From the NCBI RefSeq assembly GCF_965248315.1, contig NZ_CBDFIX010000002.1, positions 3,286,001 to 3,350,000 of the forward strand: 64,000 nt of DNA, in the 5' to 3' direction. A program made the position numbers and the translations under genes. Origin of the DNA: Ulvibacterium sp965248315. Lineage in GTDB: Bacteria > Bacteroidota > Bacteroidia > Flavobacteriales > Flavobacteriaceae. How positions within the stretch are numbered: position 1 is the first letter of the stretch; every line of letters begins with the position of its first letter. Below, piece by piece: positions 24,844-33,164 of the stretch. The notes beneath the pieces were generated by a model. The model saw nothing but the letters and a program-made list of their open reading frames with translations, had not been told where the DNA came from and made no database searches.

Positions 24844-25533
24844 TTAATTCTTTGACTGGGTTCTTGCTTCCTGCTTCAATTCGTCACTTGCCATGATGGC
24901 CAATTCGACTCTTCTGTTCTTTGCCTTTCCCTCCGAAGTGGAATTATCGGCAACAGGTTGGTTCTCCCCATACCATTTTGTAGTAAACCTTCCACTACTT
25001 AGGCCTGAGGAAACAAGATAATTGGAAACGGATTCGGCGCGTTGTTGGGACAATTTCATATTGTAATCGTCAGGACCGGCACTGTCCGTATGTCCTTCTA
25101 TCAAAATAATGGATTTAGGATATTCCTTAAAAATTCCCGCCAGCTTGTTCAAGGTCTCGGCCGAAGTACCTTTAACATTGGATTTGTTGGTATCAAAATA
25201 CACGCCTTGCCCTTCATTAAAGGTTACATTGATCCCTTCTCCAACACGGGTAACCTCAGCTCCGGGAATTTCCTCCTCGATACGCTCTGCCTGTCGATCC
25301 ATACGATCCCCAATGTAGCCACCAGCTACACCACCAATGGCCGCACCGATTATGGCACCGAGTACGGTGTTGCCCTTGCCTACATTGTTCCCTATAACAC
25401 CACCAATCACAGCACCACCACTGGCTCCTATTACCGCTCCTTTTTGCTTATTGTTGGCATTTTGTATCGTTTTACAACTGATGACCAAAGTAAGGGCCAT
25501 CATTACATATACACTCTTTCTTATAGCTTTCAT
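24844..25533 (-). CDS. OmpA family lipoprotein with glycine-zipper segment
   Basis: The 229-residue protein has lipobox VISC near residue 20, a glycine-rich helix-packing segment (GAVIGGVIGNNVGKGNTVLG) and a C-terminal OmpA peptidoglycan-binding domain (ILIEGHTDSAGPDDYN, LSQQRAESVSNYL, KNRRVELAI). It would tether the outer membrane to peptidoglycan. The lipocalin-like lipoprotein gene ends 11 bp upstream, so the two form an operon ending at the terminator at 24793. Confidence 0.88.
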   Translation of the reverse strand: MKAIRKSVYVMMALTLVISCKTIQNANNKQKGAVIGASGGAVIGGVIGNNVGKGNTVLGAIIGAAIGGVAGGYIGDRMDRQAERIEEEIPGAEVTRVGEGINVTFNEGQGVYFDTNKSNVKGTSAETLNKLAGIFKEYPKSIILIEGHTDSAGPDDYNMKLSQQRAESVSNYLVSSGLSSGRFTTKWYGENQPVADNSTSEGKAKNRRVELAIMASDELKQEARTQSKN

Positions 25534-25544
25534 TTCTTTGTGTT

Positions 25545-26030
25545 TTATTGTTTTTTGGTGAAGTCATAAACTATGGTAACGGATTCTCCGTCCACGGACA
25601 CATTGGATTTCAGGGTCATCTTTTGTTCGGACAGTGCGGCAATATTCAAGCGATAGCCTACTCCCCCGTCAATGTCCTTATTTTTTTCATTAATAAATTT
25701 AAACTGCAATTGGCTTGTATAATTTTCCGGACGTTCTACAACAGACCAGCGGATGTACCTATCTCCCCCATTGCAAAGGGTAGATGGACTAATGGTATAA
25801 CGTCCGGTGCTGTTATTGTCCCTAAAGAACCATTCGCTGTCTTCAAAACAAATATCCTCGGCATCATTAAAAATGACTGATTTGAAGTTCCCAGTATTGT
25901 TCTCATAGGAAACATTGTCCAAGTTCCAAGTACCGCTCAATAAATTTCTTTGACCTCTGGCCGATTTTGAAACCGAACAGGATACGGAAACCAGGGCAAT
26001 AGCCATAAGCACTAAAAAAGCTTTTTTCAT
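25545..26030 (-). CDS. Lipocalin-like lipoprotein, 161 aa
   Basis: The signal peptide ends in lipobox SVSC (about residue 18). The mature part begins LLSGTWNLDNVSYEN, the GxW pattern of lipocalin-like domains, followed by alternating strands. It probably sits in the outer membrane and binds a small hydrophobic molecule, though no ligand can be named. It is the first gene of a two-gene unit with the OmpA-like lipoprotein. Confidence 0.7.
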   Translation of the reverse strand: MKKAFLVLMAIALVSVSCSVSKSARGQRNLLSGTWNLDNVSYENNTGNFKSVIFNDAEDICFEDSEWFFRDNNSTGRYTISPSTLCNGGDRYIRWSVVERPENYTSQLQFKFINEKNKDIDGGVGYRLNIAALSEQKMTLKSNVSVDGESVTIVYDFTKKQ

Positions 26031-26064
26031 TGGTGTTAATTTTTTTGGTTTTCCTATATACGGG

Positions 26065-26072
26065 CAAAGGTA
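26065..26072 (-). promoter_or_regulatory. Putative -7 element TACCTTTG (minus strand)
   Basis: CAAAGGTA on the plus strand reads TACCTTTG on the minus strand, matching TAnnTTTG, 35 bp before the lipocalin-like lipoprotein start. Confidence 0.45.
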
Positions 26073-26171
26073 ATTTTTGGCCTTTCCTTTTCTTAAAATA
26101 TTTTGTTAAACGTCTTAAAATGAATTTTGGACAAAGAATCATTTGATCCCGTATACCCTATTTAATCAGAG

Positions 26172-28148
26172 TTAATAGGCCAATAGGTCCTGCAATTCCT
26201 TGGTAAAACGTTTTTTGGGAAGGTAATTGTCTTCCAATTTTTTTGCGAAAGGGATAGGTGTCTCAAGACTGGCCACGCGTTTTATGGGGCCATCCAAGTA
26301 CTCAAAGCAATTTTCCATGACCAATGCGGATATATCACTTGCTATTCCCCCGAATAAACTATCTTCCTGAAGAATAATAAGCTTCCCTGTTTTTTTTACG
26401 GAATCATAGACGGTTTCTATATCCAAAGGAGCCAATGTGCGTAAGTCGATAAGATCGGCCTCAATTTCAGGATTGCTTTCCAATACCTCCAAGGCCCAAT
26501 GAACCCCTGCCCCGTAGCTTACTATAGTTATGGCCTCTCCATATTTCAGTATACTGGCCTCTCCAAAGGGCAAGGTATAATAATCGGATGGTACGTCTTG
26601 GTAGACACTTCGGTATAGCCCCTTGTGTTCAAAGAACAAAACAGGATTGGGGTCGTTGATCGCCGTTGCCAAAAGACCTTTGGCATCATAGGGAAAAGCA
26701 GGGTATGCCACCTTTAACCCCGGGGTTTTGGTAAACCAAGCCTCATTGGTCTGGGAATGAAACGGCCCGGCACCTACCCCACCGCCACAGGGCATGCGGA
26801 TAACCACATCCGCTTTTTCGCCCCAACGATAATATGATTTGGCCAAATAATTTACGATAGGGTTAAAACCACTACTGGCGAAATCCGCAAACTGCATTTC
26901 CATAATGGCCTTCATCCCGTTAATGGATAAGCCCATGGCGGTCCCAACAATACCAGACTCACAAATAGGGGTATTGCGTACCCGCTCTTTGCCAAATGCC
27001 TCCAAAAAGCCTTTGGTTATTTTAAAAACACCTCCATATTCGGCAATATCCTGACCCATAATGACCAAGTCGTCATGTTTTTCCATGGACTGTTTCAGTC
27101 CTTCGGAAATGGCATCTACCAATCGTATTTTTTTTAGTTCTCCTTTATGGTTAACTTCTTTATAATCAAAATTTTTAAAGACATCATTTAATTCATTAGT
27201 TTCATTTGAATCGACCGCATCCTCCGCAAAGGCCTTTTTTAAGTTTTCCTCAATCTCATGAATAATTACCTTTTTAATGGTTACCTCCTCCTCCTCGGAA
27301 AGAATGTTTTGGTTGCGCAGATATTCCGTATAGTTTTCCAAGGGATCTTTGGCCGCCCAATGATCCATTAAGACCTGTGGCACATATTTGGTTCCACTGG
27401 CCTCCTCGTGGCCTCGCATACGGAAGGTCTCAAATTCCAATAAGATAGGCTGTGGATTCTTCCGAATGCGCTTACAAAGAGAATCCACCATATGATACAC
27501 TTCCAAAATGTTGTTTCCATCAATGGTATGGGATTCCATACCGTATCCGATGCCTTTATCCCTAAGTTTTTTACAATTGTACTGTTCATTGGTAGGCGTT
27601 GATAAGCCGTACCCGTTATTCTCTATGCAAAAAAGTACCGGTAAGCTCCACACCGATGCTATATTGAGGGCTTCATGAAAATCCCCCTCACTGGTACCTC
27701 CCTCTCCCGAAAAGACAGCAGTGACCTTATTTTCTTTTTTAAGACGATGAGCCAAGGCAATCCCATCGGCAACTCCAAGTTGTGGCCCCAAATGGGAAAT
27801 CATCCCCACAATTTTATAGGCCTGTGTTCCAAAATGAAAGCTACGGTCCCTACCCTTTGTAAATCCACTGGCCTTACCTTGCCACTGGGCAAAAAGTCGA
27901 TGCAAGGGAATATCCCGTGTAGTAAAAACACCCAAATTGCGATGCATGGGAAGTATGTATTCATCGGGTTGCATAGCACTGGAGACCCCAACGGCTATCG
28001 CCTCTTGACCTATACCACTGAACCATTTGGAAATTTTCCCCTGTCGCAATAGAATCAGCATCTTTTCCTCTATCATCCGGGATTTCTGCATTCGCTCATA
28101 GAGGTCGATTTGGGTCTGTACGTCCAATCCCTTGTTTTGGTACTGCAT
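26172..28148 (-). CDS. 2-oxoacid dehydrogenase E1, alpha and beta subunits fused
   Basis: The 658-residue protein joins a thiamine-diphosphate E1 alpha part (residues ~1-330, with GEGGTSEGDFHEALNIAS and ENNGYGLST) to an E1 beta part (residues ~335-658, with MGQDIAEYGGVFKIT and the C-terminal transketolase domain). It would decarboxylate a 2-oxoacid, probably the branched-chain ones, and pass the acyl group to E2 lipoate. Fused E1 is common in Bacteroidota. No E2 or E3 gene is nearby. Confidence 0.87.
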   Translation of the reverse strand: MQYQNKGLDVQTQIDLYERMQKSRMIEEKMLILLRQGKISKWFSGIGQEAIAVGVSSAMQPDEYILPMHRNLGVFTTRDIPLHRLFAQWQGKASGFTKGRDRSFHFGTQAYKIVGMISHLGPQLGVADGIALAHRLKKENKVTAVFSGEGGTSEGDFHEALNIASVWSLPVLFCIENNGYGLSTPTNEQYNCKKLRDKGIGYGMESHTIDGNNILEVYHMVDSLCKRIRKNPQPILLEFETFRMRGHEEASGTKYVPQVLMDHWAAKDPLENYTEYLRNQNILSEEEEVTIKKVIIHEIEENLKKAFAEDAVDSNETNELNDVFKNFDYKEVNHKGELKKIRLVDAISEGLKQSMEKHDDLVIMGQDIAEYGGVFKITKGFLEAFGKERVRNTPICESGIVGTAMGLSINGMKAIMEMQFADFASSGFNPIVNYLAKSYYRWGEKADVVIRMPCGGGVGAGPFHSQTNEAWFTKTPGLKVAYPAFPYDAKGLLATAINDPNPVLFFEHKGLYRSVYQDVPSDYYTLPFGEASILKYGEAITIVSYGAGVHWALEVLESNPEIEADLIDLRTLAPLDIETVYDSVKKTGKLIILQEDSLFGGIASDISALVMENCFEYLDGPIKRVASLETPIPFAKKLEDNYLPKKRFTKELQDLLAY

Positions 28149-28231
28149 CTACATAGTTTAAAACGGGGTAAAAGTAGTAAAAAACCTTCCAATCCTTTAG
28201 CTCATTTCGGGAACGATGCGCCATTATTTAT

Positions 28232-28239
28232 TAACTTTG
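28232..28239 (+). promoter_or_regulatory. Putative -7 element TAACTTTG
   Basis: Matches TAnnTTTG and ends 22 bp before the start of the 2OG-Fe(II) oxygenase gene; TTTCGG at 28205 could be a weak -33 box. Confidence 0.5.
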
Positions 28240-28261
28240 GCCTATCTCTGAACAAAAGATT

Positions 28262-29212
28262 ATGAATACGATTCCCAGTGTAGATTTACAGGAATTCACC
28301 TCAGGACAACCAGACAGGAAGCTAAAATTCACACAAGATATTGGCAACGCCTTTGAACAGATAGGTTTTGTGGCATTGAGTGGCCACTTTCTGTCCAAAG
28401 AATTGGTGGAAAATCTGTATGCCGAAATCAAAAAATTCTTCGATCTACCACAACACATAAAGAGTACGTATGAAATTGAAGGACTCGGTGGGCAACGAGG
28501 GTATACTTCTTTTGGAAAAGAACATGCCAAGGGCAGAAAGGAAGGGGATTTAAAGGAATTTTGGCATTTTGGCCAATATGTAGAGAACGACCCCATACTG
28601 GAAGCCGAATATCCGCACAATGTTACGGTGAACGAGCTTCCCAGTTTTAATAAGATAGGGAAGGAAACTTTTAAAATGCTCGAGAAAACGGCAAAATATG
28701 TTTTGCGCGCCCTGGCCCTACATCTTGATCTTGAGGAAACCTACTTTGACTCCTATATCAGGAATGGGAACTCCATTTTAAGACCCATCCACTACCCACC
28801 AATTACCAAAGCGCCCAAAAATGCAGTTCGCGCCGCGGCGCATGGGGACATCAATCTGATTACGCTATTAATGGGTGCACACGGGAAGGGGCTTCAAGTA
28901 AAAAACCATAAGGGAGAATGGATCGATGCTATTGCTCGCCCCGATCAACTTATGATAAACGTTGGGGATATGCTGTCCAGACTTACCAATAACAAATTGA
29001 GGTCAACGATACACCGGGTGGTCAATCCCCCAAGGGAACTATGGGGTTCATCACGCTATTCCATTCCTTTTTTCATGCATCCCATTAGCCAAATGCCCTT
29101 AAATTGTTTGGAGCACTGTATTGATGACGATAATCCGAAGCAATTTGAGGATATCATGGCCGGTGAATTTTTGCACGAGCGGTTAATCGATTTGGGACTG
29201 ATCAAAAAATAG
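28262..29212 (+). CDS. Isopenicillin N synthase-like 2OG-Fe(II) dioxygenase
   Basis: The 316-residue protein has an N-terminal DIOX_N region (GFVALSGHF) and a double-stranded helix core with iron ligands in AAHGDINLITLL (HxD) and STIHRVVNPP (His), and the 2OG-binding Arg in SRYSIPFF. This family hydroxylates or desaturates small molecules. It is the first gene of a forward run (oxygenase, sulfatase, SUI1 protein, DUF1835, phosphorylase, PPK1). The substrate is not apparent. Confidence 0.87.
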   Translation: MNTIPSVDLQEFTSGQPDRKLKFTQDIGNAFEQIGFVALSGHFLSKELVENLYAEIKKFFDLPQHIKSTYEIEGLGGQRGYTSFGKEHAKGRKEGDLKEFWHFGQYVENDPILEAEYPHNVTVNELPSFNKIGKETFKMLEKTAKYVLRALALHLDLEETYFDSYIRNGNSILRPIHYPPITKAPKNAVRAAAHGDINLITLLMGAHGKGLQVKNHKGEWIDAIARPDQLMINVGDMLSRLTNNKLRSTIHRVVNPPRELWGSSRYSIPFFMHPISQMPLNCLEHCIDDDNPKQFEDIMAGEFLHERLIDLGLIKK

Positions 29213-29237
29213 TTTTACCAACCAAAAACACACATCC

Positions 29238-30824
29238 TTGCGAAAAGCTTTACGATTACTTCCGCTACTTCCTGTTCTATTCGCTTATATATTTTGTAAA
29301 GAGCGTCCTGAAGAGGTAAAAAAGCGGCCCAACGTACTTTTTATTCTGGCAGATGATTTAGGAGTTCATGATCTAAGTAGTACGGGCAGTACCTACTATG
29401 AAACTCCGAACATAGACCGGATAGCATCGGAAGGGATGGTTTTTGAACAAGGCTATGCGGCCAGTAGGGTATGCAGCCCTTCCAGAGCGAGTATAATGAC
29501 CGGGAAGTTTACGGCAAGACATGGTATTACGGATTGGATCGGGGCCAAGTCCGGAGCTGCTTGGCGAGACCATAATAGATACGATAAGCTTTTGCCTGCG
29601 GGATATGTACATGCCCTGCCAAAAGCGGATGTTGTATTACCGGAAGCAATGAAGGCGGCGGGCTATACCACCTTTTTCGCTGGCAAATGGCACTTGGGAA
29701 ACAAGGGTTCCTACCCCGAGGATCATGGATTTGACCTAAACAAAGGTGGATGGGAAAAAGGGAGTCCCATAGGAGGCTACTTTTCGCCTTGGACAAATCC
29801 AAATTTAGAAAATAGGGTCGACGGTGAAAACCTCTCAATGCGATTGGCTAATGAAACTTCAGAATTCATCAAAAAACATAAGGATTCCACCTTTTTTGCC
29901 ATGCTTTCTTTTTACGCCGTACATGGGCCTATACAAACCACTGAAGGTAAATGGGCAAAATATCGTGAAAAGGCGATAAATACTGGTTTAGCGGACCGCG
30001 GCTATATCATGGAACGCAATCTACCGATACGACAGGTACAGGATAACCCTGTTTATGCCGGACTTGTGGAAAGTATGGACGATGCTGTGGGCAAGGTTCT
30101 AAATACATTGGAACAACTTGGACTTGACGATAACACAATAGTGGTTTTCACTTCAGACAATGGAGGGGTGGCCTCGGGGGATGCGTTTTCCACCGCCAAT
30201 CTTCCTTTGCGCGGAGGAAAGGGATACCAGTGGGAAGGCGGTATCCGAGAACCCTTTTTCATCAAGGTGCCTTGGCTGGAGAATACGGGTACTAGCACGG
30301 AATATCCCGTATCCGGGACCGATTTTTACCCCACTATCCTGGATTTGGCCAATATCGATCCCTTACCAGGACAACATATGGACGGTATAAGCCTTAAGCC
30401 CTTGTTGGAAGGCAAGTCCTTGCCCCAAAGAGCTCTTTTTTGGCACTATCCGCATTATGGCAACCAAGGTGGCGATCCTTCGTCCATTATCCGAGAGGGC
30501 GAATGGAAGTTGATCCATTATTGGGAGGATGGAAGGAATGAGCTTTATAATCTTACAAAAGACCCCGGAGAACAGGAAGATGTTCAAGCTGAAAATCCTG
30601 AAATGACTAAGGGTCTGAAAAATAAACTAAGTAACTGGTTGCAGGATATGAATGCAATCACCCCGCAAAAAGATCCCGAATACGACCCAAATGAGGATGA
30701 ATTACGAAATACCCGAATAACCCAGGAGCTATGGCCAAAACTGGAAAAGGAACGTTTGGATTTTCTATCCGATACATTTGAGCCCAATGCGGATTGGTGG
30801 GGAAGTAGAACAACTAATGATTAA
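29238..30824 (+). CDS. Formylglycine-dependent sulfatase, probable lipoprotein
   Basis: The start codon is TTG at 29238, chosen because it gives the hydrophobic leader ending in YIFC (possible lipobox). The 528-residue protein has metal-binding RPNVLFILADDLGVHDLS and the maturation motif CSPSRASIMTG, whose Cys is converted to formylglycine. HGPIQ and the FTSDNGGVASG segment complete the site. It would remove sulfate esters, likely from marine polysaccharides or glycans. No partner glycoside hydrolase or SusCD pair is near. Confidence 0.87.
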   Translation: MRKALRLLPLLPVLFAYIFCKERPEEVKKRPNVLFILADDLGVHDLSSTGSTYYETPNIDRIASEGMVFEQGYAASRVCSPSRASIMTGKFTARHGITDWIGAKSGAAWRDHNRYDKLLPAGYVHALPKADVVLPEAMKAAGYTTFFAGKWHLGNKGSYPEDHGFDLNKGGWEKGSPIGGYFSPWTNPNLENRVDGENLSMRLANETSEFIKKHKDSTFFAMLSFYAVHGPIQTTEGKWAKYREKAINTGLADRGYIMERNLPIRQVQDNPVYAGLVESMDDAVGKVLNTLEQLGLDDNTIVVFTSDNGGVASGDAFSTANLPLRGGKGYQWEGGIREPFFIKVPWLENTGTSTEYPVSGTDFYPTILDLANIDPLPGQHMDGISLKPLLEGKSLPQRALFWHYPHYGNQGGDPSSIIREGEWKLIHYWEDGRNELYNLTKDPGEQEDVQAENPEMTKGLKNKLSNWLQDMNAITPQKDPEYDPNEDELRNTRITQELWPKLEKERLDFLSDTFEPNADWWGSRTTND

Positions 30825-30841
30825 CCATAAAGAAATTAGGA

Positions 30842-31168
30842 ATGGATCTTAAAGATCAACTTAAAAACCTTTTTCCCGACCATACCCCAGCAGAAGAAGA
30901 AAAGCCTTCTCCCTCACCCGACATCTGGCTCCAGGACAATCCCATCATTTGTAAATACGAAAAACGCAAAGGTAAGCCCGTTACCATTTTGGAAGGCTAT
31001 AATGGGGCGGAGAACGACTTCAAAAAACTGGCCAAAGCACTGAAAACACAATTGAGTGTTGGTGGTTCCATAAAGAATGAAACGATTATCATCCAAGGGG
31101 ACTATCGCGAAAAAATAATGCAAATCCTCGTGAAAAAAGGGTTTAAAGTGAAACGAGTTGGTGGATAA
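30842..31168 (+). CDS. SUI1/eIF1-like translation factor (YciH family)
   Basis: The 108-residue protein has an acidic N-terminal tail and a SUI1 domain: KRKGKPVTILEGYNG, LAKALKTQLSVGGSIKNETIIIQGDYREKI and a C-terminal VKKGFKVKRVGG. Bacterial members resemble eIF1 and can influence start-site fidelity. It lies 17 bp after the sulfatase. Confidence 0.85.
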   Translation: MDLKDQLKNLFPDHTPAEEEKPSPSPDIWLQDNPIICKYEKRKGKPVTILEGYNGAENDFKKLAKALKTQLSVGGSIKNETIIIQGDYREKIMQILVKKGFKVKRVGG

Positions 31169-31291
31169 TACAGCTATTTTTTTGTTGCGATGCCTTAACA
31201 ATCAATACGTTGCGTAGTTTTCTGTTAATTTTTTTTGTTTTTTTCGATTAAATGTTACTTTTATCGGATTAAACCTAAACCACGACCCTTT

Positions 31292-32224
31292 ATGAGTTCC
31301 CTGCTGCATATTACCAACGGAGACAGTTTCACAGAGCGGTTAAAGACGCTCGATTTCAAAGGGGACATCATCACATGGCGTGAAATGCTGTGTGAAGGAA
31401 GAACCGAGACCAATGTAGGCAGTGAATCCTTCTGGAAGACCCGCTTTGAGTTTCTTAATAAAAACTACAAGGTGTCTAAATCGTGGTTTATCGAGAAAAC
31501 CCTTAAGGAATACCGATCACTTTGTAATCATAAACAACAGAATCAGATTATTTTATGGTTTGAGTATGACCTATTCTGCCAAATAAATCTGTTGGCCGTT
31601 CTTAGTTGGCTGAAGACCAATCGAAAATATGCAGAGGTTTCCTTGGTATGTAGCGGAAAGGAAGATGAGTCCGAAAAACTATATGGTCTTAATGAACTTA
31701 CCGATGAGCAGTTGCGAAAATTGTACAATAACAAGGTAATCCTTACCCAGGACGATATAGAGTATGCCGATTATATTTGGCAATTGTATTGTAGCGACAA
31801 TCCTATCCGTCTTGAGAACCTGACCGATTTCGGGGATTTCCAATTCCATTACCTTTCGGATGCCATCCAGGCACATTTAAAACGCTTCCCTACCATAAAG
31901 AATGGTCTTAACAACGTGGAAAACCATGTTCTCAACCTTTCTTTGGAACATAGGCCCAAATCAAAACGGGAATTGATAGGCACCATTCTTAGAAACCAGG
32001 GAATTTATGGCTTTGGGGATTCTCAATTTGAACGTGTTGTTTCTACCTTAAAGCCTCTATATACCTCTTTCAATCCGGTAAGACTTTCCAAAAAAGGCAA
32101 AGAAATATTGGATGGGAAAACCAATTACTATTCCATGATGAGGGATAATGAAGCCTATTTGGGGGGTTCCCTAAAGTATAACTTCCTATACAATACGGAT
32201 TCCAATAGGATACTTAAGCTCTAA
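31292..32224 (+). CDS. DUF1835 domain-containing protein
   Basis: The start is placed at the ATG at 31292 (MSSLLHITNGDSFTERL); codons before it lie in a poly-T leader and look non-coding. The 310-residue protein opens with the DUF1835 pattern HITNGDSFTERLKTLDFKGDIITWREMLCEG and ends in a helical region with a winged-helix feel (SKRELIGTILRNQGIYGFGDSQFERVVSTL). Function unknown. The nucleoside phosphorylase gene starts 6 bp later. Confidence 0.75.
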   Translation: MSSLLHITNGDSFTERLKTLDFKGDIITWREMLCEGRTETNVGSESFWKTRFEFLNKNYKVSKSWFIEKTLKEYRSLCNHKQQNQIILWFEYDLFCQINLLAVLSWLKTNRKYAEVSLVCSGKEDESEKLYGLNELTDEQLRKLYNNKVILTQDDIEYADYIWQLYCSDNPIRLENLTDFGDFQFHYLSDAIQAHLKRFPTIKNGLNNVENHVLNLSLEHRPKSKRELIGTILRNQGIYGFGDSQFERVVSTLKPLYTSFNPVRLSKKGKEILDGKTNYYSMMRDNEAYLGGSLKYNFLYNTDSNRILKL

Positions 32225-32230
32225 GTATTC

Positions 32231-33103
32231 ATGAAATTCGAGAAGTCCGAACTTATCCTCAATCCGGACGGCAGTATTTACCATCTAAATCTTTTTCCTG
32301 AAGACATTTCAGATACCATTATTACCGTCGGTGACCCAAATCGGGTAACGGATATTTCCAAATACTTTGACCATATTGAATTAAAAAAGGAAAAAAGGGA
32401 GTTCCACACACATACAGGGACCCTAAATGGAAAAAGACTTACCGTTATATCAACAGGAATCGGCACGGACAATGTAGATATCGTTTTTAACGAGCTGGAT
32501 GCACTGGCAAATATTGATTTTACAACCCTAGAAATAAAAAAAAATCGTATACGATTTGAAATTGTCCGTGTGGGTACTTCCGGCGCAATCCAACCCGAAA
32601 TTCCACTTGATTCCTTCCTACTGAGCGAGTATGGCGTTGGGTTTGATGGATTACTTTACTTCTACAAAAACAGAGGGATTCAAAACACCGAGATTTCAGA
32701 TAATTTGATACAACATTTAGGGTGGGAAGACGGACCGTTGAAGCCTTATGTGTTCAAATATGACCAAAATTTAGCTGACAAAATTAGTCAAAATCGTATA
32801 CGATTAGGTGTAACCATAACAAATTCAGGATTTTATGGACCTCAAGGAAGACAACTACGTTTAGAGCCCAAAGACAGTGGGTTCCTTTCAAAACTTGCAG
32901 CCTTCAGTTTTAGAAACTTGCGCATAACCAATCTGGAAATGGAAACTTCCGGTATTTACGGGCTAGCGCAACTACTGGGACACCGTGCAATTTCGCTAAA
33001 TTGTATCTTGGCCAATAGGGCCACCGGTGAATTTTCAAAAAACCCCCATTTAGCAATGGACAAGCTAATCCGATTTACTTTGGAAAGACTAACTTCCTAT
33101 TGA
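32231..33103 (+). CDS. Nucleoside phosphorylase (uridine phosphorylase-like)
   Basis: The 290-residue protein has the PNP_UDP_1 pattern: VGDPNRVTDISKYFD (phosphate site), STGIGTDNVDIVFNEL, VRVGTSGAIQPEI and ITNLEMETSGIYGLAQLLGHRA, where the Glu binds ribose. It would cleave nucleosides with phosphate to free base and ribose 1-phosphate. It lies 6 bp after the DUF1835 gene. Confidence 0.86.
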   Translation: MKFEKSELILNPDGSIYHLNLFPEDISDTIITVGDPNRVTDISKYFDHIELKKEKREFHTHTGTLNGKRLTVISTGIGTDNVDIVFNELDALANIDFTTLEIKKNRIRFEIVRVGTSGAIQPEIPLDSFLLSEYGVGFDGLLYFYKNRGIQNTEISDNLIQHLGWEDGPLKPYVFKYDQNLADKISQNRIRLGVTITNSGFYGPQGRQLRLEPKDSGFLSKLAAFSFRNLRITNLEMETSGIYGLAQLLGHRAISLNCILANRATGEFSKNPHLAMDKLIRFTLERLTSY

Positions 33104-33149
33104 ATTGTTAGCTTAACAATTACTTTAACCAAAACGGGCTTCAATTTTC

Positions 33150-33157
33150 TATTTTTG
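33150..33157 (+). promoter_or_regulatory. Putative -7 element TATTTTTG
   Basis: Matches TAnnTTTG and ends 7 bp before the PPK1 start codon, so a transcript from here would have a very short leader. Confidence 0.4.
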
Positions 33158-33164
33158 TCCATAC